A stretch of 7,837 nucleotides of DNA, taken from contig JADFQH010000136.1 in assembly GCA_022561895.1 (NCBI GenBank), positions 1 through 7,837 on the forward strand, in the 5' to 3' direction. Made by a program: the position numbers and the translations under genes. The notes under the pieces are model-generated. The model was not told the DNA's origin. It ran no database searches and worked only from the letters and a program-made list of their open reading frames with translations. Of the stretch, positions 1 to 5,793 are shown one piece after another. Positions within the stretch are counted from its first letter, which is position 1, and every line of letters begins with the position of its first letter. The DNA comes from Methanobacteriota archaeon. GTDB lineage: Archaea; Halobacteriota; Halobacteria; Halobacteriales; Halalkalicoccaceae.

Positions 1-302
1 GCCAGAGTTCGTCCATCAGGAGAGATGGCCACGCCATGGCGGCTACGAGTCGTCAGGTCCTCGGGTGAGATGGAAAACCGGGTCACGAAGCGTTTCGGGG
101 AAGGGGACAGTAGCAGCGCAGCGGCGGCGACACCCACCAGAAGACCAGCAACGCCTGCAAGCAAAGACAATCGTCGGCCTCCGCGCCGTTCCGAAACCGG
201 TGTAGTGGGATGCTCTGGCGTGGCGAGCGCTTCCTCAATTTCGTTGCGCACGTCGCCGATGTCGCGCATCCGACGCTTCGCGTCTTTCGTCAGTGCAGGA
301 AA
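1..302 (-). pseudogene. Fragment of bacterial-type Ser/Thr protein kinase with PD40 propeller (5' truncated, runs off left edge)
   Basis: Reading the minus strand from 302 down to the window edge gives an uninterrupted frame. It opens with LTKDAKRRMRDIGD (293-252), which matches the last conserved stretch of bacterial protein kinase domains, normally written C-L-x-K-D-P-x-x-R followed by RDIGDAR-x-x-[IL]. A Thr/Pro/Arg-rich linker follows, then a hydrophobic membrane segment (about 170-108). After it comes FVTRFSISPEDL and, near the edge, VAISPDGRTL, the typical start of a PD40/TolB-type beta-propeller. This order (kinase, transmembrane helix, extracytoplasmic propeller) is common in Acidobacteria-like and Gemmatimonadota-like receptors and is not expected in haloarchaea. 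The catalytic core should lie at higher coordinates, but an in-frame stop (TGA, 305-303) and unrelated hairpin DNA are found there instead. An internal ATG at 269 would not restore a kinase. I infer either a transferred gene cut by an insertion or an assembly chimera. The family call is fairly secure; the status is not. Confidence 0.65.
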
Positions 303-373
303 TCAGAGATTTCCTGCTTGCAGCCGGGAGACGCAGACTCCCGGCCACATCATGAGAAAGCTACGCTCTCTCA
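295..373. repeat. Cluster of three tandem hairpins, possible IS200/IS605-like end or MITE
   Basis: Three consecutive inverted repeats are visible. Hairpin 1 has a perfect 10-bp stem (295-304 with 308-317, arm GCAGGAAATC, loop AGA). Hairpin 2 has a perfect 8-bp stem (323-330 with 338-345, arm GCCGGGAG, 7-nt loop). Hairpin 3 has 5 bp (353-357 with 369-373), one A/C mismatch, then 3 bp closed by the loop TAC (362-364). No T-tract follows, so it does not look like an ordinary intrinsic terminator. Subterminal hairpins without terminal inverted repeats are typical of IS200/IS605-family ends and derived MITEs. No transposase is visible here, so that link is inference. The cluster begins exactly where the kinase reading frame stops making sense and ends about 30 bases before the S6e TATA-like box. 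Confidence 0.6.
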
Positions 374-403
374 AACGACAGCGCAAAAGGTGCGGTTCAA
401 CAC

Positions 404-411
404 GCTTTTTA
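404..411 (+). promoter_or_regulatory. TATA-like box for the rps6e gene set
   Basis: A T-rich element, GCTTTTTA, lies about 24-31 bases before the S6e ATG at 435. This spacing places transcription initiation at or just before the start codon, the leaderless arrangement usual in haloarchaea. No Shine-Dalgarno sequence precedes the ATG, which agrees with this. The factor-B recognition element is not obvious. Confidence 0.45.
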
Positions 412-434
412 CCAGCCGCCGTCTGAATTCGGGC

Positions 435-839
435 ATGGCAGAGTTCAAGGTCGTCGTCGGCGATCCCGAAACGGGAGCGACCTACCAGCGTGACGTGGAC
501 GGACAGGACGCAAATCGATTCCTCGGTATCGACATCGGCGAGGAGGTCGACGGCAGCGCCGTCGGGCTGTCGGGCTACTCCCTTACACTTACCGGCGGCT
601 CGGACAACGCCGGTCGTCCGCTTCGCAGTGACATTTCGGGTCCGAACCTAAAGCAGGTCCTCCTTACTGGTGGGACCGGCTACAAACCCAAACGCGATGG
701 CGAGCGAAAGCGCGTCACCGTCCGCGGCCGGGAGGTAAGCGAGGAGGTCGTCCAGATCAACGCCAAGATCAGCTCGAGAGGGGACGAGAGCGTCGAGGAC
801 CTCTTCTCCGAGAGTGCGGACGAAGACACTGACGAGTAA
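435..839 (+). CDS. rps6e: 30S ribosomal protein S6e
   Basis: This is a 134-residue archaeal/eukaryotic S6e, a protein of the small ribosomal subunit. The conserved core is clear: FKVVVGDPETG at the N-terminus, IGEEVDGS, the glycine-rich TLTGGSDNAG followed by P-x-R-x-D, LLTGGTGYKPKR-x-GER-x-R-x-TVRG, and a VVQINAKI strand. The acidic tail (EDLFSESADEDTDE) is a normal haloarchaeal extension. The frame is open upstream to 210, but that segment reads through the hairpin cluster and encodes nothing S6e-like. The ATG at 435 gives the family-standard N-terminus and sits at leaderless distance from the TATA-like box. A second gene starts 8 bases after the stop, so this is probably the first gene of a short operon. 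Length and motifs leave little doubt. Confidence 0.96.
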   Translation: MAEFKVVVGDPETGATYQRDVDGQDANRFLGIDIGEEVDGSAVGLSGYSLTLTGGSDNAGRPLRSDISGPNLKQVLLTGGTGYKPKRDGERKRVTVRGREVSEEVVQINAKISSRGDESVEDLFSESADEDTDE

Positions 840-847
840 CCGTTCTT

Positions 848-1270
848 ATGGACCGGATTTCGAGCGAGAACCCGGCAGTTGAAACGCTCCGCGCGCAGGT
901 TGCGCGCCACGGCGCGCGCCGCAAACGCCTCGAACTCCCCGCAGAGGCGCTACCGGAGGGCGAGCCGCTCAGGTTCGTCGTCGAGGGGAGGACCTACTAC
1001 GCGGTCGTTCAGGGCGGGTTCGCTGAGGACCCGTACATCAGCGGAGCCTACGAAACGCCCGATATGGCGCGCGAAATCTCGGGCACGAACCACCTCGAAG
1101 AGTGGATCGACCGGGTCGATCGGCCGGTCGGCGGGTCGGTCCTCGTCGATATCATCGAGCCCGAGTTCGCCTACGGCCTGCGGGAACCGGGCGAGGAAGT
1201 GGTCTACGAGGCGATCGAGAAACCCAAAGACAGCCTCGCGAATATCGCTCGGAATCTGGAGGAGTCATGA
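848..1270 (+). CDS. Haloarchaeal conserved hypothetical, DUF7112-like
   Basis: This 140-residue acidic soluble protein has no signal peptide, no membrane segment and no catalytic motif that I recognise. Landmarks are the N-terminal MDRISSENPAVETLRAQ, a stretch of short strands around FVVEGRTYYAVVQGGF, GAYETPDMARE, EEWIDRV, and a conserved-looking SVLVDIIEPEFAYGLREPGE. From memory this pattern resembles the haloarchaeal DUF7112 family; I could not check it. It starts 8 bases after rps6e, and its stop overlaps the next start (ATGA), so it is almost certainly co-transcribed with both. That context hints at a housekeeping role near translation or RNA metabolism, which is inference only. There is no strong Shine-Dalgarno before its ATG. 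Confidence 0.85.
   Translation: MDRISSENPAVETLRAQVARHGARRKRLELPAEALPEGEPLRFVVEGRTYYAVVQGGFAEDPYISGAYETPDMAREISGTNHLEEWIDRVDRPVGGSVLVDIIEPEFAYGLREPGEEVVYEAIEKPKDSLANIARNLEES
1258..1264 (+). promoter_or_regulatory. Shine-Dalgarno site for the DUF5807-like gene
   Basis: GGAGGAG sits just before the ATG at 1267, inside the end of the preceding gene. It complements the CCUCC of the archaeal 16S rRNA 3' end. Together with the ATGA stop/start overlap it supports translational coupling and fixes the start of the downstream gene. Confidence 0.65.
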
Positions 1271-1686
1271 GCCGCCGCGAGGAGTTTCTGTCGGGCGAAC
1301 GTCCCGAGGACGTGGCGATCTACCTCGCGGCGAGCGCCGTCGATAACATCGGAAAACTCGCTGCCTACGGCGAGGAAATCGAGGACGGAGTTGTCCTTAC
1401 TATCCCCGGCGAGAGCGGGCGAAGCGCCTTCTCGAAGGTCGCCGGGAAAGATGCGATGGCGTTTGCAAAGGAGGCGATGGACGAGGAGGGCGAGATCAAT
1501 GCGGATCTCACTGGAGGGAGCTGTCCAGCCTGTGGCTCCGAGGATCTCGACTACGTCTTTGCCTTTGCCGAAGAACGGAACGAGGAGGTCGGCGGTTTGT
1601 ATGCCGAGGGTGACGTGATCCACGCGTACGCTCACTGTACTTGCGGTACGGCCTTTTCGGATCGCTGGGTCGCGAGCGAGCGGTGA
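1267..1686 (+). CDS. Haloarchaeal conserved protein with zinc-ribbon-like Cys motifs, DUF5807-like
   Basis: This is a 139-residue acidic protein. The N-terminal half (FLSGERPEDVAIYLAASAVD, then VVLTIPGESGRSAF) looks like a small alpha/beta domain. It continues with DAMAFAKEAMDEEG and DLTGG. The C-terminal half carries CPAC (86-89) and an HCTCG element (123-127), a pair able to bind one zinc ion as a ribbon. They are separated by VFAFAEERNEEVGGLYAEGD. The overall pattern fits what I remember of DUF5807, a family of unknown function in haloarchaea. The start at 1267 is supported by the GGAGGAG site and the ATGA overlap with the gene before. The function is unknown. Zinc binding is inferred from Cys spacing, and a nucleic-acid or ribosome-related role is only suggested by the rps6e neighbourhood. 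Confidence 0.85.
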   Translation: MSRREEFLSGERPEDVAIYLAASAVDNIGKLAAYGEEIEDGVVLTIPGESGRSAFSKVAGKDAMAFAKEAMDEEGEINADLTGGSCPACGSEDLDYVFAFAEERNEEVGGLYAEGDVIHAYAHCTCGTAFSDRWVASER

Positions 1687-1701
1687 TCGCTGGCCGAGAA
1701 G

Positions 1702-1708
1702 CCTATCA
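1702..1708 (+). promoter_or_regulatory. Weak TATA-like element before the membrane protein gene
   Basis: CCTATCA lies about 24-30 bases before the ATG at 1732, in the 45-base gap after the DUF5807-like gene. Spacing suits a leaderless transcript, but the match is poor, so read-through from the rps6e set is equally possible. Confidence 0.35.
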
Positions 1709-1731
1709 GTTTTCGGGAACTAGCAGTAGCG

Positions 1732-2427
1732 ATGTCCTACGAAACCGGGAGCGAGACGCGCCGTGGATTTCTCATCTCGACGCGCGAGTGGAAGGTCGTC
1801 ACCCTCGCCGCATTTCTGATGATCGTCAACATCGGCCTGATCTACGTCCTCGCCACCACGCCGCTCGCGGCGGTCAATCAGAGCCTCTTTGCCGCACCGA
1901 TTTTGGGCGTGCTCGTCTACGGCGCGGCGCTGTTCGTCGGCGAGTGGATCGCCGAACGCGGCGTCATGAACGGCAACGGACCGATGGCGTTCGTCGGCCT
2001 CGTGATCCTTCAAGGGGCTTTTGGTACCTTCGGTGCCGGCGTCCTCTCGTTCGCACCACCGGATCTCCGCGTCGCGGCGCTCGGAATCACCGCTGCAGTC
2101 ACCGGCGGACTGACGTTCCTGATCGCGCTCTACGTGTACGCCCGCTCGAAATCATTCGAGCGCTGGGCCACCTTTTCTACCGTCACCTTCCTGCTCGGCG
2201 TCGGAGCAATCGCCGTCGGTACGTTCGTCCTTCCTGTCCTTCTTCTCGCGGGCTTCGTCTTCATCTTCGCGGGATTTCTGTTCCGACTGGGCTGGGAGAT
2301 CTGGCGCGTGCGCGAACGTCGGGATCTTCCTGTCTCGCTCGCCGCCATCGGCGTCTACATCGCCGTGATGGGCGTGTTCGTCCACGTCCTTCAGATCGTT
2401 CTTCGAATGCTCGCGCGCCGCGAGTGA
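1732..2427 (+). CDS. Seven-helix membrane protein, Bax inhibitor-1 (BI-1/YccA)-like
   Basis: This 231-residue protein is mostly hydrophobic. A short charged N-terminus (SETRRGF, REWK) precedes about seven predicted helices, near residues 21-43, 48-70, 84-107, 112-136, 147-165, 167-187 and 199-223. The C-terminal half recalls the BI-1/TMBIM family. It has a glycine-rich helix ending in YVYARSKSFERW, a later helix followed by a charged loop (RVRERRDLP), and a last helix ending in LQIVLRMLARRE, much like the LLRLLG-R-R-x end of BI-1 proteins. Family members are pH-sensitive calcium-leak channels or protease-associated proteins. The residues needed for such a role are not convincingly visible here, so the assignment is tentative. 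It could instead be an unclassified haloarchaeal membrane family. There is no signal peptide. A T-rich stretch (2436-2440) follows the stop. Confidence 0.75.
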   Translation: MSYETGSETRRGFLISTREWKVVTLAAFLMIVNIGLIYVLATTPLAAVNQSLFAAPILGVLVYGAALFVGEWIAERGVMNGNGPMAFVGLVILQGAFGTFGAGVLSFAPPDLRVAALGITAAVTGGLTFLIALYVYARSKSFERWATFSTVTFLLGVGAIAVGTFVLPVLLLAGFVFIFAGFLFRLGWEIWRVRERRDLPVSLAAIGVYIAVMGVFVHVLQIVLRMLARRE

Positions 2428-2464
2428 GCGCGAGGTTTTTCGTCGGCGGTTCCGATAGCCGGCC

Positions 2465-3052
2465 ATGACCGCACAGCTTCGCTCCGCGACCGCCGAGGAC
2501 GCCGACGCGATCGGCCGGATCTACGCGCCGTTCGTCGAGAACACGGTAATCTCCTTCGAGACCGACCCGCCGACGGACTCCGCGATCGCGACCCGGATCG
2601 AAGGGACGACCGAGCGGTATCCGTGGCTCGTCGCCGAGTTCGAGAACGTCGTCGGCTACGCCTACGCCGGACCTCACAGGAAGCGTGAGGCCTACCGGTG
2701 GTCGGTCGACGTCTCGGTCTACGTTACGCCCGCCTACCATCGCTGCGGGATCGCCCGCACGCTCTACACCGCGCTGTTCGCGATCCTTCGAGAACAGGGA
2801 TTTCTCAATGCCTACGCGGGAATCGCGCTGCCGAACCGAGCAAGTACGGAATTTCACGAGTCGATGGGCTTCGAGCCAGTGGGAACGTACCACGACGTCG
2901 GCTACAAGGGTGGCGAGTGGCACGACGTGCGCTGGTACGAGAAGCCGCTCGGAGAGCGCTCAACGGAGCCGGAGCCCCCTACGAGGTTTCCTGACCTCGA
3001 TACTCGAACCGTCGAGCGCGCACTCGACGCGGGTGGGTCGCTTCTCGAGTAG
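2465..3052 (+). CDS. GNAT N-acetyltransferase, phosphinothricin/methionine-sulfoximine acetyltransferase type
   Basis: This 195-residue acetyl-CoA-dependent N-acetyltransferase belongs to the PAT/Bar/YncA branch of the GNAT fold. The family signature is present in order: LRSATAEDADAIGRIYAPFVENT-x-ISFE at the N-terminus, VVGYAYAGP (62-70), the strand SVYV followed by the acetyl-CoA pyrophosphate-binding loop HRCGIA (92-97), ALPNRASTEFHESMGF (121-136), and the C-terminal VGYKGGEWHDV (145-155) diagnostic of PAT-like enzymes. Relatives acetylate glutamate-analogue toxins such as phosphinothricin or methionine sulfoximine, or free methionine derivatives. The real substrate here is unknown. About 30 residues after the core (from GERSTEPEP on) are acidic and probably disordered. 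The ATG at 2465 follows the T-rich GGTTTTTC at 2434-2441, which may serve as a weak TATA-like box. The protein is cytosolic. Confidence 0.88.
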   Translation: MTAQLRSATAEDADAIGRIYAPFVENTVISFETDPPTDSAIATRIEGTTERYPWLVAEFENVVGYAYAGPHRKREAYRWSVDVSVYVTPAYHRCGIARTLYTALFAILREQGFLNAYAGIALPNRASTEFHESMGFEPVGTYHDVGYKGGEWHDVRWYEKPLGERSTEPEPPTRFPDLDTRTVERALDAGGSLLE

Positions 3053-3070
3053 ATTCTCCGTTTTCCTCCC

Positions 3071-3077
3071 GTATAAG
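3071..3077 (+). promoter_or_regulatory. TATA box for the F420-type oxidoreductase gene
   Basis: GTATAAG lies 26-32 bases before the ATG at 3103. This gives a leaderless transcript and argues for 3103 as the start, rather than the in-frame TTG at 3082, which would lie before the expected transcription start. Confidence 0.6.
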
Positions 3078-3102
3078 TGGGTTGAAACCGAGTACCACGA
3101 AA

Positions 3103-4113
3103 ATGAGCAATGTAACCCTCGACCTGCTGTTGACGCCCACGGACCACGACGCAATCGAATCCGCCGTTGAGCAGGTCGAACTCGGCGAGGAGCTGGGGTT
3201 CGAGCGCGTCTCGATGGGCGAGGTCACCGGCCGGGACGCCGTGAGCACGCTCGCAGTTATCGCCGACCGAACGGAACACATTGGAATCTCGAACGACGTT
3301 TTTTCACCCTACTCCCGAACCCCGTCACTGCTCGCCCAAACCGCACTCACCCTTCACGAGATCAGCGGCGGGCGCTACCGATTAGGGTTAGGGACGAGTT
3401 CGCCGAACGTCGTCGAAGGCTGGCACGGTGTCGGGTTCGAGCGGCCGCTCCGGCGACTCCGGGAAACCATCGATATCGTCAACGCCGTCTACGAGGGCGG
3501 TCGAACGAACTACGACGGCGAGCTGTTCGAGCTGGGTGGCTTGCAGTACGACCATTCGGTTCCCGAGAACCCGCCGGGGATCGATGTCGCCGTACTGGGA
3601 CCGAAAGCCGTCGAACTGACGGGCCGGTTCGCCGACGGCTGGGTTCCTCAGATGTTCACCACTGAGGGGCTCGCAGACCGGATGGTCGACCTCCGCCGCG
3701 GTGCGGAGTTGGGTGATCGCGATTCCAAAACGCTGCGTGTTGCGCCCGTTCTTCGCTGTTGTGCGCTTTCCGATAGGGAGCGCGCCCGGTCGCTCGCCCG
3801 CCGCACGGTCGCGTTCCTCATCGGCGCGTACGGGCCGTACTACCGCCAGTCCGTCAAGGAACAGGGGTTCGAAGAGGTCGCCGACGCGATCCACGAGGCG
3901 TGGCAGGATCGCGACACCGAGGAGATGGCGGCACGCCTTCCTGATGAAGTGCTCGACGAGTTCGCTGCGGCGGGCACTCCCGAGGAGGTCCGCGAGCGCG
4001 TTCAGGAATTCGCGGCCGTCGAGGGTGTCGATAGTGTTAGAGTCGGCTTCCAGTTCGGCCAGACCATCGAGGAACAGAACGAGACGATGCGGGCGCTCTC
4101 GGAGCTGCTTTGA
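3103..4113 (+). CDS. LLM-class F420-dependent oxidoreductase (NP1902A/TIGR04024-like, Mer-related)
   Basis: This 336-residue soluble enzyme belongs to the luciferase-like monooxygenase superfamily, in the branch that uses deazaflavin F420, which haloarchaea make. It is related to methylenetetrahydromethanopterin reductase (Mer), but haloarchaea are not methanogens, so the substrate is probably something else. The TIM-barrel landmarks are visible: AVEQVELGEELGFERVSMGE near 21-40, IGISNDVFSPYSRTP (60-74), HEISGGRYRLGLGTSS (85-100), a conserved GW (107-108), and the tail strand ADGWVPQ (177-183) with the VLGPKAVELTGRFA phosphate-loop region before it. Residues 285-336 (AAAGTPEEVRERV, then VRVGFQFGQT) match the usual C-terminal end. 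From memory it fits the haloarchaeal TIGR04024 family. The start is set by the TATA box. It lies 76 bases before an acyl-CoA synthetase gene that has its own promoter, so a shared pathway is possible but unproven. Confidence 0.88.
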   Translation: MSNVTLDLLLTPTDHDAIESAVEQVELGEELGFERVSMGEVTGRDAVSTLAVIADRTEHIGISNDVFSPYSRTPSLLAQTALTLHEISGGRYRLGLGTSSPNVVEGWHGVGFERPLRRLRETIDIVNAVYEGGRTNYDGELFELGGLQYDHSVPENPPGIDVAVLGPKAVELTGRFADGWVPQMFTTEGLADRMVDLRRGAELGDRDSKTLRVAPVLRCCALSDRERARSLARRTVAFLIGAYGPYYRQSVKEQGFEEVADAIHEAWQDRDTEEMAARLPDEVLDEFAAAGTPEEVRERVQEFAAVEGVDSVRVGFQFGQTIEEQNETMRALSELL

Positions 4114-4160
4114 CGGTGTCGGTACACTTGCCGTAGGAATCGTCGTATATCGCAACGAGA

Positions 4161-4168
4161 TTTATATA
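4161..4168 (+). promoter_or_regulatory. Strong TATA box for the acyl-CoA synthetase gene
   Basis: TTTATATA is the best TATA box in the window. It lies 22-29 bases before the ATG at 4190, predicting a leaderless mRNA. The nearer ATG at 4171 is out of frame and upstream of the predicted transcription start, so it is not the start codon. Confidence 0.7.
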
Positions 4169-4178
4169 CCATGAATCG

Positions 4179-4207
4179 ATCTATCGAGTATGAGTACCAC
4201 GATAGAT
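4179..4207. promoter_or_regulatory. Inverted repeat over the acyl-CoA synthetase start, candidate operator
   Basis: A perfect 8-bp inverted repeat, ATCTATCG (4179-4186) with CGATAGAT (4200-4207), is separated by 13 bases and is centred on the predicted transcription start and start codon. The arm centres are 21 bp apart, two helical turns, as expected for a dimeric repressor. Because the mRNA is probably leaderless, an RNA hairpin is unlikely and a DNA operator is the better guess. The regulator is unknown. Confidence 0.4.
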
Positions 4208-5722
4208 GATACCTTGGAACAGACCGTCGAACGCCATCCGGATCGGGACGCGATCGTGTACCCGCGACGCGACCAGCGATGGACGTACGAGGAGTTCGAC
4301 GAGCGCGTCAACCGGTTTGCCAATGCCCTCTCCGGGCTTGGCGTGGAGAAGGGCGACCGGGTTGGGACGGTCCTCTACAACGGCTCGGAGATGGCGGTCG
4401 CCGTCTACGCCTGTGCGAAACTCGGTGCCGTATTCACCCCGCTCAATTTTCGCCTACCGGGCGGGGAGATAGAGTATATCGTCGACGATGCAGGCGTTCA
4501 CACCATCGTATTCGAGACCATGACACGGGAGGCCGTCGAGGACGCGAAACCCGATCTGCCGACGGTCGAGAACTTCGTCTACATCGACGACGACACGCCG
4601 GAGTACGCCCACGATTTCTACGGATTAGAAGAAGAGGGCGATCCGTCCCGACCGGACACCGTCGTCGAGGAGGACGACGCATACGCGTTCATCTACACGT
4701 CTGGGACGACAGGGCAACCAAAAGGCGTCGTCCACGAGCACAGAAGCATGGTCGAGCACAGTCTGATCTGTATCGCCGAGTTGAACATCACCCGTCACGA
4801 CGTCGGCCTCTCCATTCTTCCGCTGTATCACTGCGCGGAACTCCACATCATGCTCTTTGGCAGAGTCCATCGCGGTGCGGCGAACGTGATCCACCACGAG
4901 TTCGACCCCTCCGAAGCGCTCCGAGCGATCGAGGCCCACGACGTCACTTTCTTGTTCGCCGCGCCAACGGCGTGGAACGCGCTCGCCCGAGCGGCGACGG
5001 GGATGGACGTGGATACGTCCTCGCTCCGGCTCGGCTTCTACGGCGCGGCTCCGATGCCGAAACGAGTGCTCGAAGACTGTATGGACCGGCTCTGTGAGAA
5101 CTACGTGCAAGCCTACGGGATGACCGAAATCGGGCCGGCCGGCGTGTTTCAGCCCGCGGAAGATCAGCTTTCGAAGCAAGGCTCTGCGGGCCTTCCGGCG
5201 CTCAACCACGAACTCCGGATCGTTTCACCCGGTGCGGATCCGGAAGAGGAGATCGACGGAGGGGAGATCGGAGAGATCCTCATCGCCGGACCGTGTACAA
5301 TGTGCGAGTACTGGAACCGACCCGAGGCGACCGCCCGATCCCTCCGCGAGGCGGACGGAACGGAGTGGTATTATACGGGGGATCTGGGCTACCTCGACGA
5401 GGACGGTTATCTGTGGGTCGTCGACCGAAAGGACGACATGATCATCTCCGGTGGCGAGAACATCTACCCGACCGAGATCGAAGACGTGCTCTTTTCTCAT
5501 TCGAACGTGACCGAGGCCGCCGTCGTCGGCGAACCCGACGAGGAGTGGGGCGAGCGCGTCGTTGCGTACATCGTGGGGAGTGCGTCCGCGACCGATATCG
5601 ACGAATACGTGCATAACAGTGACTCCCTCGCGGATTTCAAGCGCCCCCGCGAGTACTACTTCGCCGATAGCCTCCCGAAGAATCCGAGCGGAAAAGTCCA
5701 GAAGTTCAAACTGCAGGAGTGA
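4190..5722 (+). CDS. AMP-forming acyl-CoA synthetase (fatty-acid CoA ligase type)
   Basis: This 510-residue member of the ANL adenylate-forming superfamily activates a carboxylic acid with ATP to acyl-AMP and then to acyl-CoA. All core motifs are intact: the P-loop YTSGTTGQPKG (169-179), the substrate/adenine region FYGAAPMP (283-290), YGMTEIGP (309-316), TGDLGYLDEDGY (396-407), the hinge VDRKDDMIISGGENIYPTEIE (411-431), and the C-terminal PKNPSGKVQK (496-505). In the last motif Lys502 is the catalytic lysine for adenylation. The length matches medium/long-chain fatty-acid CoA ligases of this type. The exact substrate (fatty, aromatic or short-chain acid) cannot be read from the sequence. The protein is soluble, with no signal peptide. 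It has its own strong TATA box and a candidate operator over the start. Its stop is 71 bases from the end of the convergent hydrolase gene. Confidence 0.95.
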   Translation: MSTTIDDTLEQTVERHPDRDAIVYPRRDQRWTYEEFDERVNRFANALSGLGVEKGDRVGTVLYNGSEMAVAVYACAKLGAVFTPLNFRLPGGEIEYIVDDAGVHTIVFETMTREAVEDAKPDLPTVENFVYIDDDTPEYAHDFYGLEEEGDPSRPDTVVEEDDAYAFIYTSGTTGQPKGVVHEHRSMVEHSLICIAELNITRHDVGLSILPLYHCAELHIMLFGRVHRGAANVIHHEFDPSEALRAIEAHDVTFLFAAPTAWNALARAATGMDVDTSSLRLGFYGAAPMPKRVLEDCMDRLCENYVQAYGMTEIGPAGVFQPAEDQLSKQGSAGLPALNHELRIVSPGADPEEEIDGGEIGEILIAGPCTMCEYWNRPEATARSLREADGTEWYYTGDLGYLDEDGYLWVVDRKDDMIISGGENIYPTEIEDVLFSHSNVTEAAVVGEPDEEWGERVVAYIVGSASATDIDEYVHNSDSLADFKRPREYYFADSLPKNPSGKVQKFKLQE

Positions 5723-5793
5723 GTCCTTCGAGCCGAACGAGGAGTCGTTTCTTCACCGTCTCAGTGTCTGCAAGACGCCCCTGTCCGTCCGCC

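Noticed and set aside
25..426. Plus-strand open frame across the left end
   Set aside because: It is the complement of the kinase remnant and runs through the hairpins. Its Arg/Ser-rich composition has no recognisable domain.
210..434. N-terminal extension of S6e
   Set aside because: The frame is open only by chance. It reads through the hairpin cluster, is unlike any S6e N-terminus, and lies upstream of the TATA-like box.
1641..2468. Long plus-strand frame overlapping the membrane protein
   Set aside because: It is a high-GC shadow dominated by Arg and Ser. The frame starting at 1732 gives a coherent membrane protein.
2261..2923. Long minus-strand frame opposite the membrane protein and GNAT genes
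   Set aside because: Antisense shadow with Arg-rich composition. The opposite strand encodes recognisable families.
3082..3102. TTG start for the oxidoreductase
   Set aside because: It precedes the predicted transcription start set by the TATA box at 3071-3077. The ATG at 3103 gives the family-like N-terminus.
3384..3395. TTAGGG repeated twice, like a eukaryotic telomere unit
   Set aside because: Only two units, and they lie inside the oxidoreductase gene, encoding the conserved LGLG motif of the barrel.
5723..5793. Terminator in the convergent gap
   Set aside because: Only a short T-rich patch is present, with no convincing stem on either strand, so no terminator is annotated.
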